DNA of 48,661 nt from a virus. Where the stretch lies: positions 1 through 48,661 of IMG/VR virus record IMGVR_UViG_3300044800_000258; one strand, 5' to 3'. The translations under genes and the position numbers were made by a program. The notes beneath the pieces were generated by a model. It ran no database searches. It was not told the origin of the DNA and worked only from the letters and a program-made list of their open reading frames with translations. Below, one piece after another: positions 16,449 through 21,941 of the stretch (position 1 is its first letter; each line of letters begins with the position of its first letter).

Positions 16449-16603
16449 GGCGAGCTACGCTCGCCTTTGGGTTTATTGAAGCCTGAAGAGACAAATTGAT
16501 GCCCATCCTTGGGAAGACCCTTGAGAAAGAGAGGCTTGAAGTCCTCGGAGCGCGGGTCGGCGGAGTGTCCGTTATGCTTGGCTTTCTTCTTACTCTTCGA
16601 CAT
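16445..16603 (-). CDS. Small basic protein between the terminase genes
   Basis: 52 aa, ATG with GAGGAG at 7 bases. It overlaps the end of the small-terminase-like gene by 14 bases and the terL GTG by 4 bases. The sequence starts MSKSKKKAKHNGHSAD and has a neutral C-terminus (PKDGHQFVSSGF). No family is recognised. The tight coupling and excellent ribosome site make it real. A role in packaging or in regulating terL translation is possible but not shown. Confidence 0.7.
   Translation of the reverse strand: MSKSKKKAKHNGHSADPRSEDFKPLFLKGLPKDGHQFVSSGFNKPKGERSSP
16449..16465 (-). promoter_or_regulatory. Hairpin abutting the terL start codon
   Basis: Read on the minus strand, GGCGAGC-GTA-GCTCGCC is a perfect 7-bp stem with a 3-base loop that ends at the base before the terL GTG. 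It lies in the C-terminal codons of the 52-aa gene. It would mask the terL initiation region unless ribosomes translating the upstream gene open it, so it may enforce coupled translation. Confidence 0.5.
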
Positions 16604-17033
16604 CAAGATTCTCCTCTATGAGCGGATATTGGCCATCGGCATGTTTTGGCGCGGTGTTAAGCGGCGAGTCGTCGGGAATGAACGGGCGCGGGTCGGCGCG
16701 AGCGGGCGTGACATCGAGGAGGTGCGCGGGAGGGCGAGCGGCTTGGGCGATGGCGGCAAGGGAGCCAAGACCGGCAAGGGCGATGCGAAAGACCTCCTCG
16801 CTGATGCCCGTGGGGAGCGCCTTGAGGTCCTCGGTATCGACCTTGGCGATGTTGAGGACCTTGCCCGCGGCGATGAGGCGCGCCTGGTCGTCGTCGCTTT
16901 CGGCCATCACGTCTTCGATGGTTTCCATGGCCTTAGCGGTGAGAGCGCGGGCGCGCGTCTTGACCTTGGCTTGGAAGTTGACATCGGAGAGCGAGATAAG
17001 CTCGTCAGGATTGAGGCCGTCGAGCGGATTCAT
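16590..17033 (-). CDS. Putative terminase small subunit
   Basis: 147 aa from the ATG at 17033 (ATGA overlap, GGAAG at 8 bases); the ATG at 17048 has no ribosome site. Residues 20-65 read as helices with ARALTAKAMETIEDVMAES and DDQARLIAAGKVLNIAKV. This matches the helix pair of phage small terminases and related DNA-packaging proteins, where a repeated A-x2-T-x3-L/M-x3-M and A-R-x3-A-K pattern precedes an oligomerisation region. It recognises the packaging site and feeds DNA to TerL, which is encoded one gene downstream. The C-terminus is Pro/Asp-rich. Confidence 0.6.
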   Translation of the reverse strand: MNPLDGLNPDELISLSDVNFQAKVKTRARALTAKAMETIEDVMAESDDDQARLIAAGKVLNIAKVDTEDLKALPTGISEEVFRIALAGLGSLAAIAQAARPPAHLLDVTPARADPRPFIPDDSPLNTAPKHADGQYPLIEENLDVEE

Positions 17034-17209
17034 CTCTTTGGCTTCCATCGCTTGTAGTTGGAGCGCCACGCTGTAAGGTAGAGATAGTTGCGGGCGCCTT
17101 TTCTCTCGATGCGGTAGCGGTGAACATGCTTGAGGCCGCAGTCGCAGCAAACCATGTAGACGTAAAGAGGAAGACGAAACTCTACCCCGCTCTGGGCGCA
17201 CTTTTTCAT
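17030..17209 (-). CDS. Small CCDCG zinc-binding phage protein
   Basis: 59 aa from the ATG at 17209, which overlaps the upstream stop (ATGA). The motif CCDCGLKHVHRYRI, with an upstream Cys at residue 4, fits a small zinc-finger-like family seen beside terminase genes of many phages. Two Cys and one or two His form a candidate metal site, and the rest is aromatic and basic (NYLYLTAWRSNYKRW). A DNA-contact role in early packaging or late regulation is possible, but the family has no established function. Confidence 0.65.
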   Translation of the reverse strand: MKKCAQSGVEFRLPLYVYMVCCDCGLKHVHRYRIERKGARNYLYLTAWRSNYKRWKPKR

Positions 17210-17433
17210 GAAGGAGACCTTCGAAAAATATCGTCGATTCTTTTCCAATATGACCTTGGACAGGCTATTTCGTAAAGGATTCCAAGAAATCCCTTCGTTA
17301 CCTTCATGTTGTTTACCCCCGCCCACTTCTCGATAAGACGGCGAGAGGCAGAGCGCCAGCCAATGCGCCTTGCAACCGCAAAACAACTTTCACCGCTGTG
17401 ACTGTAGGGGTCCATAAGAAAGTCGAGTCTCAT
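17206..17433 (-). CDS. Small basic protein, possible helix-turn-helix
   Basis: 75 aa from the ATG at 17433, which follows a perfect AAGGAG at 6 bases; upstream ATGs lack such a site. The segment CFAVARRIGWRSASRRLIEKW could form a helix-turn-helix-like pair, and Arg/Lys content is high throughout. No family is recognised. It is coupled to the CCDCG gene by ATGA. Small basic proteins before the terminase genes often act in late-gene regulation or packaging-site recognition, but this is a guess. Confidence 0.55.
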   Translation of the reverse strand: MRLDFLMDPYSHSGESCFAVARRIGWRSASRRLIEKWAGVNNMKVTKGFLGILYEIACPRSYWKRIDDIFRRSPS

Positions 17434-17444
17434 TGTTTTCTCCT

Positions 17445-17663
17445 TCATGAAATGATGATCTTCTTCGGCGTCTTGAGGGGGGCGAGCAGACCTGCGAAGC
17501 CTTCCCAAGGCTTTTCACAAAAAGCACATGAGAGCTCTATGGTGATGGCGCATTCCGGAGCATTGCTTCTCATGTCGGGGGCCTTGGTGATGTGAAAGGA
17601 AGGCTTTGGCAGGCTTTCCTGGCCAAGACTGCAATCGCACGATTGTCGAAAGAGAAGTTTCAC
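17445..17663 (-). CDS. First late gene, small Cys-rich protein
   Basis: 72 aa from a GTG at 17663 with GAGG about 9 bases upstream. CDC at residues 9-11 and CAFC at 46-49 are two Cys pairs about 35 residues apart, which may bind one zinc ion. It is the first gene of the leftward arm, behind a TTGACA promoter element at 17721-17726. It has no recognisable family. The presence of a metal site and its first position in the late operon suggest a regulator, but this is inference. Confidence 0.55.
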   Translation of the reverse strand: MKLLFRQSCDCSLGQESLPKPSFHITKAPDMRSNAPECAITIELSCAFCEKPWEGFAGLLAPLKTPKKIIIS

Positions 17664-17697
17664 TTAGAGCGCCTCGCAGTGGGTTTCAACACTTTAA

Positions 17698-17726
17698 GAG
17701 ATAATGCAAGAGGCGAAAAATGTCAA
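17698..17726 (-). promoter_or_regulatory. Leftward (late-arm) promoter
   Basis: On the minus strand a perfect TTGACA (17726-17721) is followed after 17 bases by TATCTC (17703-17698), a weak -10. Transcription would start at about 17691, 28 bases before the first late GTG. It could be a late promoter that needs an activator to make up for the poor -10. No other promoter-like pair is visible between here and the first late gene. Confidence 0.5.
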
Positions 17727-17727
17727 G

Positions 17728-17747
17728 ATGCGGCGTCCTCGCCGCAT
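17728..17747. promoter_or_regulatory. Perfect inverted repeat in the divergent control region
   Basis: ATGCGGCG-TCCT-CGCCGCAT, an 8-bp stem with a 4-base loop, lies directly upstream of the leftward -35 box. It could be an operator for a dimeric regulator or, as RNA, a weak terminator for transcription entering from the right. No T-run follows on either strand, so an operator is more likely. The remainder of 17748-17931 between the arms holds no gene that I can support. Confidence 0.45.
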
Positions 17748-17931
17748 GTGTTGCTTTGAGAAACAGGCTCGATTGCGGGAGAATCATACATGTGTGCGCG
17801 CATAGGCGTATCCCAATTGCCTCTCTCGCGCTCATTCGTGCAGACATAGTACATGCCTCCCAGTTCCCGGCCCCCCATGCGCATGCGAGCACGCACGCAG
17901 TTTTCATCCTACCCCCGCACGGTCAATGAGA

Positions 17932-17986
17932 TTTTACAATTCTTTTACAATTGGCACTTGACACATATGTCGATGTGTGCTACCCT
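17932..17986 (+). promoter_or_regulatory. Rightward early promoter with upstream direct repeats and spacer dyad
   Basis: TTGACA at 17958-17963 and TACCCT at 17981-17986 are 17 bases apart; transcription would begin at about 17993. Two copies of TTTTACAATT (17932-17941 and 17943-17952) lie just upstream, 11 bases or one helical turn apart, like an UP element or regulator site. The spacer contains ACACAT-6 bases-ATGTGT, an inverted repeat typical of an operator. It drives the first three small early genes up to the terminator at 18445. Confidence 0.65.
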
Positions 17987-18008
17987 TCTATCATCGGAGG
18001 TAAGAAGC

Positions 18009-18158
18009 ATGACTATAGTATTCAAGGTAATGGCCAACGGGGTCAAGCTGGCGGAGTTCGCCGCCCGCAAGCAAGCAGAACGCTACATCGAAGAGCGCGG
18101 CGGCAATGATCCGGCGAACGTTGAACAGATGTTCATCGTCAAGCAGCAAAGAGGGTAG
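18009..18158 (+). CDS. First early gene, small protein
   Basis: 49 aa, ATG with GGAGG at 8 bases. It is the first gene after the early promoter. The sequence KLAEFAARKQAERYIEERGG is helical and charged; the rest is short and without motif. Small first early products of phages often act on host proteins, but no target can be deduced. It is followed by two even smaller genes and a terminator, so the three form a short early transcript. Confidence 0.65.
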   Translation: MTIVFKVMANGVKLAEFAARKQAERYIEERGGNDPANVEQMFIVKQQRG

Positions 18159-18163
18159 ACAAC

Positions 18164-18289
18164 ATGGAGATTATCACGGTTCGCTATCATTCCCAGCGCT
18201 GGGAAATGCTGGTAGCTTCAGGGTGGGCGACCATGTTCGTCGACCGCAAAGGCCGCGCGCACATGATGCGCCGAGCTGCGCTCGAATAG
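18164..18289 (+). CDS. Very small early protein
   Basis: 41 aa, ATG after GAGGG at 8 bases and 5 bases after the previous stop. It contains RWEMLVASGWATMFVDRKG and a basic C-terminus. No family is recognised. It is supported by the ribosome site and by its place in a compact early operon. Confidence 0.55.
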   Translation: MEIITVRYHSQRWEMLVASGWATMFVDRKGRAHMMRRAALE

Positions 18290-18305
18290 AAAGGAAGGGA
18301 ATGAA

Positions 18306-18413
18306 ATGACAACATATTTTCACATCGGAAAGTTATGGATTTTCAAGTGCAGTCGCGGCGGGCTGCATATTAAATGGAATTATCGTTCCATCTTTTGCAG
18401 TAAAAAGCCATAA
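18306..18413 (+). CDS. Very small early protein before the terminator
   Basis: 35 aa from the ATG at 18306, with AGGAAGGGA 5 bases upstream; an ATG two codons before it is in another frame and stops at once. It is rich in aromatic residues and Lys (GKLWIFKCSRGG). The function is unknown. It ends 31 bases before the intrinsic terminator and is probably the last gene of the first early transcript. Confidence 0.5.
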   Translation: MTTYFHIGKLWIFKCSRGGLHIKWNYRSIFCSKKP

Positions 18414-18444
18414 TGACACACTCGGCTTTATCCTAAAAAAAGAG

Positions 18445-18470
18445 AAAAGCACGTGAAAACGTGCTTTTTT
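18445..18470 (+). terminator. Intrinsic terminator of the first early operon
   Basis: AAAAGCACGT-GAAA-ACGTGC followed by TTTTTT: a 6-bp GC-containing stem extended by A-T pairs, a GNRA-like tetraloop and a six-T run. It is a textbook factor-independent terminator placed 31 bases after the third early gene. Confidence 0.9.
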
Positions 18471-18590
18471 GTTGCGTGCTACTTATGGCGATAGCTACAT
18501 TTTTGTATTGACGACGCTATTGGCTTTATCCTTTGTGTGAGCTGTTATCTCCTGCTTTATTTTGATCAAAAGACCTACAAATCCATACAT

Positions 18591-18628
18591 AGTAAGTAGT
18601 AGTAAGTAGTAGTAGTAGTAGTAGTAGT
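18591..18628. repeat. AGT trinucleotide tract
   Basis: The bases read (AGT)n with two AAG interruptions near the start. It lies within the candidate origin, between two CTTTATCCT motifs. Such a tract is prone to slippage, so its length may vary between isolates. Confidence 0.85.
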
Positions 18629-18669
18629 CCTTTATCCTGGTAGCCGGTAAGGGGGGGGGTATGTGAAAG

Positions 18670-18689
18670 TTATACACAAGTTATGCACA
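18670..18689 (+). promoter_or_regulatory. Two tandem DnaA boxes
   Basis: TTATACACA (18670-18678) and TTATGCACA (18681-18689) both fit the DnaA box consensus TTAT-N-CACA and are spaced 11 bases apart, so they face the same side of the helix. Use of the host initiator DnaA would fit a phage with its own polymerase and a DUF3987-type protein but no recognisable replisome initiator. Confidence 0.7.
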
Positions 18690-18817
18690 ACCGAACACCT
18701 GTTAGGCGGCCATTATAGTTTTCTCTCCCCTTTTTTCCCCTATGTACAGGATAAAAGGATAAAGCATACCCTCTTATCAAGCCTTAATTCCTTCCCCCAC
18801 ATACATTTAAAAAATAC

Positions 18818-18846
18818 TTGACCCAGATAAATTTATCCCCTATCCT
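18818..18846 (+). promoter_or_regulatory. Promoter for the HNH-like gene (predicted leaderless mRNA)
   Basis: TTGACC (18818-18823), 17 bases, TATCCT (18841-18846). The start codon ATG is at 18853, only 6 bases after the -10 box. If this promoter is used, transcription would begin at or next to the A of the start codon, and no ribosome site precedes the gene. Confidence 0.6.
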
Positions 18847-18852
18847 ATAACT

Positions 18853-19272
18853 ATGCCAGGAACCCGCTGTATCGTCTGCCGCAAGCTCTTCTACTCCGAC
18901 AATATCCGCCAAATCACGTGTTCTCCCTCATGCCGCAAAAAGCGCAACACGGCAAAAACCCTCGAATCCTACAACATCAAGAAAAAACACCCCTCCCGTT
19001 TCTGTGAGATATGCGGCTTCTCCCTCACCACTGATATTCACCATGAAAACAAGATCCTTCACATTCTCTGTCCTACTCACCATGCCCTCATAACCCGTCA
19101 TATTCGCTCTTTCTCTCAACTAATAGAAGAGCGCGACAGCATCGCTACCCTTGAGCACAACTACAACCTAACATTCCGCAACAAATCCTACCCCTGGCTG
19201 ACTCGCAAGCCTTCTAAAGCCGAGCGCGAAAACTACGTATGGGACCCCGATTACCCCACACCCGTTAAGTAA
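18853..19272 (+). CDS. HNH-like zinc-finger endonuclease
   Basis: 139 aa with two metal-binding segments. The first is C-x2-C...C-x3-C in CIVCRKLF and ITCSPSCRKK (about residues 6-28). The second is CEICGF followed by DIHHENKILHI and CPTHHALITRH, an HNH-like arrangement with paired Cys around His residues. It probably nicks or cuts DNA; phage HNH enzymes are either homing nucleases or packaging and replication helpers. It stands alone beside the candidate origin, has its own promoter, and lacks a ribosome site, unlike its neighbours. No terminase or intron context is present. Confidence 0.6.
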   Translation: MPGTRCIVCRKLFYSDNIRQITCSPSCRKKRNTAKTLESYNIKKKHPSRFCEICGFSLTTDIHHENKILHILCPTHHALITRHIRSFSQLIEERDSIATLEHNYNLTFRNKSYPWLTRKPSKAERENYVWDPDYPTPVK

Positions 19273-19311
19273 TTTTCTTTCCCTTTTTCTTCTTTTTTTC
19301 CCCTCCACCCC

Positions 19312-19340
19312 TTGACAATCCCCTCCATATGTGTCACACT
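19312..19340 (+). promoter_or_regulatory. Early promoter
   Basis: TTGACA (19312-19317), 17 bases, CACACT (19335-19340), then a CTATCGGAGG ribosome site. It resembles the promoter at 17958 in spacing and in the sequence before the ribosome site. A GTGTCACAC dyad overlaps the -10 box. A long pyrimidine tract (19273-19311) lies upstream and holds nothing else I can identify. Confidence 0.55.
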
Positions 19341-19362
19341 CTCACTATCGGAGGTGCGAGAA

Positions 19363-19749
19363 ATGAAAAGCAAAGTCTACAGAGCCTTAGCCCTCGCAAT
19401 CGGCGCATACATCACGTGCGTCAACAAAGGCAACACGGAATGGGAAGCAAAACATCTCGAATATCTTAACAGCATAGCAAAAAATTTCCTTCCGCATGGT
19501 TCCGGTTTCGACTCTGGTTCTAAGATAGACACCCGCGCAAGCACAGGGGAAAAAATCATCATTACAACCAGCTACCACCACATGGACGACAACGGCGCCT
19601 ACGACGGCTGGACCGATCACACTATAACGGTGCGCCCCTCCCTCATGCTTGATTTTTCCCTTACAATCAGCGGGCGCGACCGGAACGGTTTCAAGGAATA
19701 CGCGTACGAGCTCTTTCAATCCTGTCTTAGTGAAGACATAGACAGCTAA
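19363..19749 (+). CDS. Hypothetical early protein
   Basis: 128 aa from the ATG at 19363 with GGAGG at 8 bases; the upstream reading lies over the promoter and is not used. An N-terminal helical part (VYRALALAIGAYITC) is followed by a polar region with GEKIIITTSYHHMDD and HTITVRPSLMLDFSL. It has no recognised family and no clear catalytic or membrane features. It is the first gene of the second early transcript. Confidence 0.65.
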   Translation: MKSKVYRALALAIGAYITCVNKGNTEWEAKHLEYLNSIAKNFLPHGSGFDSGSKIDTRASTGEKIIITTSYHHMDDNGAYDGWTDHTITVRPSLMLDFSLTISGRDRNGFKEYAYELFQSCLSEDIDS

Positions 19750-19759
19750 GCGGAGTCAA

Positions 19760-19817
19760 GGCAAGGCTCGCCCCTTGCCTGTAATGCTGAATCGCTGGCC
19801 CTTGACAATCCCAGCGA
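19760..19817 (+). promoter_or_regulatory. Two-hairpin leader
   Basis: GGCAAGG-CTCGCC-CCTTGCC (19760-19779) and TCGCTGG-12 bases-CCAGCGA (19792-19817) are two perfect 7-bp stems in the leader of the next gene, just before its GGAGG site. The loop of the second contains TTGACAATC. They would form in the transcript and may control translation or transcript stability. Confidence 0.5.
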
Positions 19818-19837
19818 ACGCATGGAGGCAAAGAGTC

Positions 19838-20374
19838 ATGACATACCGAAAAACCGACATCGAAATCCATAGCGGCCGCTTCCAACACGGCGGCCACCCG
19901 GCGGTAAACGTCAAAGTTCATCGCTTCCCCTCAACCTGCAAAATCGCCGATCATTTCCACTGTGAAGAAACGGAAGCCGAGCGCGCGGGCGAATACGCTT
20001 TCCGCTCTGCATGCGAACGCTTCTGGGAAGAGGTGCCCGACATCGCGCATGATCTTTTCGGTCCCTCTGTCGCAGTCTATTCCGAGGGCCGGTCCGGCGG
20101 CTGGGCATGCATCGACGGTATTGACCCGAGCATCGAAAACTGGACTCTTCTTACGCTCAATAAATGGCGTTCCTTCGAGTCCCGCTGCAAAAAGCTTGTC
20201 TCCTGGCTCGCAAGCGAAGAGCGTGTCTTCGAAGACATCGCGGTCAACGAGTGGACAAAACCCGGCGCCGAAGCCTTCAACTTCACCGAATTACCTAGCG
20301 GCGAATCCAAGTGTATCGCTGACCTGAAAGCCGCCGCAATCGCGGCCGGTTTCGCCCCTATCGTTCGCAAGTAA
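19838..20374 (+). CDS. Hypothetical early protein
   Basis: 178 aa from the ATG at 19838, GGAGG at 9 bases. It is a soluble, acidic protein rich in Trp, Ser and charged residues, with segments HFHCEETEAERAGEYAFR, GGWACIDGIDPS and EDIAVNEWTKPGAEAF. No family, membrane segment or active-site motif is evident. It is preceded by a two-hairpin leader and followed by another. Confidence 0.6.
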   Translation: MTYRKTDIEIHSGRFQHGGHPAVNVKVHRFPSTCKIADHFHCEETEAERAGEYAFRSACERFWEEVPDIAHDLFGPSVAVYSEGRSGGWACIDGIDPSIENWTLLTLNKWRSFESRCKKLVSWLASEERVFEDIAVNEWTKPGAEAFNFTELPSGESKCIADLKAAAIAAGFAPIVRK

Positions 20375-20375
20375 A

Positions 20376-20439
20376 GCCGGTAACAGCCTTTCGCGGGGGT
20401 GCGACTCCCCCGCCCGGCCATTAGCGGTCGTTGACCGCT
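20376..20439 (+). promoter_or_regulatory. Two-hairpin leader with T-arm-like loop
   Basis: GCGGGGG-TGCGACT-CCCCCGC (20393-20413), closed outside by GCCGG/CCGGC (20376-20380/20414-20418), and AGCGGTC-GTT-GACCGCT (20423-20439). The 7-base loop resembles a tRNA T loop, but no complete tRNA is present. The hairpins precede the ATCGGAGG ribosome site of the next gene. Confidence 0.5.
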
Positions 20440-20473
20440 CTCTCTCACCCTCTCTCAATCGGAGGTCATGGTC

Positions 20474-20941
20474 ATGACAAAAACACAACAAACAGAAAGA
20501 GCCGATGCAATCGCGGCCTTGCAAAAGGTCCTCGAACCCGGCGATACCCTCTATACAACGCTTGTGTATGTTTCGCGCTCCGGCATGATGCGCGTGATCG
20601 ATGTTTTCGTCATCCGAGACAACATCCCTCTCCGTCTCTCTTGGAGCGCAGCTCTTGCAAGCGGCCACTCCTACAACCGTAAGCATGAAGGCGTTCAAGC
20701 CGACGGCTGCGGCGTGGACATGGGCTTTGAGATCGTTTGTAGCCTCTCTCGCTCTCTTTTCCCTCGCGGTTTCCCTTGCATCGGCAAAGGCACGGAACGC
20801 GGAAGCTCTTGTCCTTCAAACGATCACTCCAACGGCGACCGCGACTACACTCCTCATAGTGGAGATGCACAACACCTTGACGGTGCTCCCGATCACTGGC
20901 ACTGCGACGGCGGCTACGCTCTGCGCCATCGCTGGATGTAA
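20474..20941 (+). CDS. Conserved phage protein (CGVDMGF / DYTPH family)
   Basis: 155 aa from the ATG at 20474 (GGAGG at 8 bases); an ATG two codons earlier is too near the site. The order SRSGMMRVIDVFVI, ADGCGVDMGFEIV, CPSNDHSNGDRDYTPH, then HCDGGYALRHRW identifies a phage protein family of unknown function that I recognise from many genomes. The closely spaced His, Asp and Cys suggest metal binding or an enzymatic centre, but no activity has been shown. It is encoded in the early region. Confidence 0.75.
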   Translation: MTKTQQTERADAIAALQKVLEPGDTLYTTLVYVSRSGMMRVIDVFVIRDNIPLRLSWSAALASGHSYNRKHEGVQADGCGVDMGFEIVCSLSRSLFPRGFPCIGKGTERGSSCPSNDHSNGDRDYTPHSGDAQHLDGAPDHWHCDGGYALRHRWM

Positions 20942-20947
20942 CTTTAA

Positions 20948-21020
20948 GGCGCCGCCCCGCAGTCCAGGGGCCGTTCAACTCGGCCCCGGTGCCATAGGCG
21001 CGGACAGGGAAAACGCTGTC
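20948..21020 (+). promoter_or_regulatory. Hairpin-rich leader with TTCAACT loop
   Basis: GGGGCCG-TTCAACT-CGGCCCC (20967-20987) is closed outside by GGCGCC/GGTGCC (20948-20953/20988-20993, one G-T pair), and GACAG-8-CTGTC (21003-21020) follows. TTCAACT matches the T-loop consensus of tRNA, but D and anticodon arms are absent. The next gene's ATCGGAGG site lies directly downstream. Confidence 0.5.
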
Positions 21021-21041
21021 GGCCGATCGGAGGCGAAAGAC

Positions 21042-21131
21042 ATGGCAAAAAAAGGCGATCTCTCCTGGTGCGCCGTCCCAGGCTGCAAGCTTTGCGGCGG
21101 GCATCCTCCAAAGAAGCCAAAGCGAAAGTAA
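21042..21131 (+). CDS. Cys-rich miniprotein
   Basis: 29 aa, ATG with ATCGGAGG at 8 bases. The motif WCAVPGCKLCGGHPP puts three Cys and one His within 15 residues, a possible zinc knuckle, flanked by Lys. It is below normal gene-calling length, but the ribosome site and leader are as good as those of its neighbours. Confidence 0.5.
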   Translation: MAKKGDLSWCAVPGCKLCGGHPPKKPKRK

Positions 21132-21134
21132 CCT

Positions 21135-21380
21135 ATGACGGAGCTCTGGTGTTCCTGGCACAAGCCTATCCCCATAATGCTGCGCCACTATGGGGACGGG
21201 CGCCGTAAAGTCACACGCACGCACGGTATCTGCAAAGCTTGCGCCGCTGCCCTGCGTCGCGACATCGACAGCCATGGCTTTGACTGCGCTTGTAACGATT
21301 GCTTGGAAAATCGCCATTGGGGCAAAGCCGATTGCCGCTACGATCGTCTGATCGACGATCACCTCGCAAAGGAGAAATAA
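21135..21380 (+). CDS. Cys/His-rich small protein
   Basis: 81 aa, weak ribosome site, ATG 3 bases after the previous stop, so probably coupled. It has seven Cys and five His, including CKAC and CACNDC, and could hold two zinc ions (treble-clef-like). No family name is certain. It belongs to a run of small zinc-binding candidates in the early region. Confidence 0.6.
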   Translation: MTELWCSWHKPIPIMLRHYGDGRRKVTRTHGICKACAAALRRDIDSHGFDCACNDCLENRHWGKADCRYDRLIDDHLAKEK

Positions 21381-21384
21381 AACT

Positions 21385-21633
21385 ATGGGCACAAACTCAG
21401 TCGGTCTCTATGGTGAGGATTTAAGAAAGTATCTGGAAAATGTAGGCGGCACCCCGGGCCGGGATGGTCCTGGCAATTATGCCCCGAATTGGAGGAACCG
21501 CTTTTATGGCTTGCCCGATCGTTATGATCCAATGACAATAAACAACAAAAAGCCTAGCCAATCGAATCTGAAGATTATCAACAAGATTCTCCATGAGGCA
21601 GCGCGGCGAGCACGAAAGGAAGGGGCCAAATGA
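21385..21633 (+). CDS. Small hypothetical protein
   Basis: 82 aa, ATG after AAAGGAG at 10 bases. A Gly/Asn/Tyr-rich first half, with NWRNRFYGLPDRYDPM, is followed by a basic C-terminal helix (HEAARRARKEG). No family is recognised. It overlaps the next start by ATGA. Confidence 0.55.
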   Translation: MGTNSVGLYGEDLRKYLENVGGTPGRDGPGNYAPNWRNRFYGLPDRYDPMTINNKKPSQSNLKIINKILHEAARRARKEGAK

Positions 21634-21902
21634 CGACCGCAGTCTTCCGCATGGCCCGCGAGGAGCGGCCCTCCCTGGTCTGTCATTTGCGTTCCACCTC
21701 GCCCCAGGAGGCGATCGCCAAGCTTGCTAAAGCCGGAGTCCTTGCGATCGAAGGCGCCGAACCTTCCAGCATCGTCCTTGTTGGCTATCACTTGGAGATC
21801 CGCAACCTGTTGCGGGACTTTCGCATGTTCGACGGCGAGCATTTCACCCGGCATTCTTACTACGTCCTGACAAAACTGCGCCGCCTTGCCCTCACAGGGT
21901 AG
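21630..21902 (+). CDS. Small hypothetical protein
   Basis: 90 aa, coupled to the upstream gene by ATGA. A mixed alpha/beta sequence has EAIAKLAKAGVLAIEG and SSIVLVGYHLEIRNLLRDF. No motif is recognised. Its TAG stop lies inside the inverted repeat of the next promoter. Confidence 0.6.
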   Translation: MTTAVFRMAREERPSLVCHLRSTSPQEAIAKLAKAGVLAIEGAEPSSIVLVGYHLEIRNLLRDFRMFDGEHFTRHSYYVLTKLRRLALTG

Positions 21903-21916
21903 CCCTGTGTTATACT
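21886..21916 (+). promoter_or_regulatory. Promoter with palindromic operator
   Basis: TATACT at 21911-21916 is a good -10. The candidate -35 is TTGCCC (21886-21891) at a long 19-base spacing. Between them CACAGGG-TAG-CCCTGTG (21893-21909) is a perfect 7-bp inverted repeat, placed as an operator would be. In a read-through transcript it would also form a hairpin. Confidence 0.5.
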
Positions 21917-21941
21917 CATAGGAAACTAAACGGAGGTCAAC

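Larger units (their letters stand above)
18426..18852. other. Candidate replication origin region (439-bp gap 18414-18852)
   Basis: This stretch has no gene I can support. CTTTATCCT occurs at 18426-18434, 18524-18532, 18630-18638 and, inverted, at 18756-18764, with a near copy at 18748-18756. Two DnaA boxes, an AGT microsatellite (18591-18628), nine consecutive G (18651-18659) and an A/T-rich stretch (about 18720-18850) lie among them. Repeated short motifs beside DnaA boxes and an easily melted region are the usual parts of an iteron-type origin. No origin has been shown here; it is an inference from composition and motif. Confidence 0.55.

Noticed and set aside
17664-18008. Lysogeny control region (divergent repressor/cro type)
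   Set aside because: No repressor, integrase or attachment-like repeat is found here or elsewhere; the region only holds promoters and dyads for the two arms.
18591-18660. CRISPR-like repeat array
   Set aside because: It is a simple AGT tract and a run of G without spacers; no array and no cas operon are present.
18495-18677. 60-aa minus-strand frame in the origin region
   Set aside because: It is made of the AGT tract read as poly-Tyr and has no ribosome site.
19802-19828. Promoter from TTGACAATC at 19802
   Set aside because: No -10 box lies at a usable distance, and the sequence falls in the loop of a perfect hairpin, so I list it only as part of the leader.
20376-20993. tRNA genes
   Set aside because: Only T-arm-like hairpins with acceptor-like pairing are visible. 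Anticodon and D arms cannot be built from the flanking sequence.
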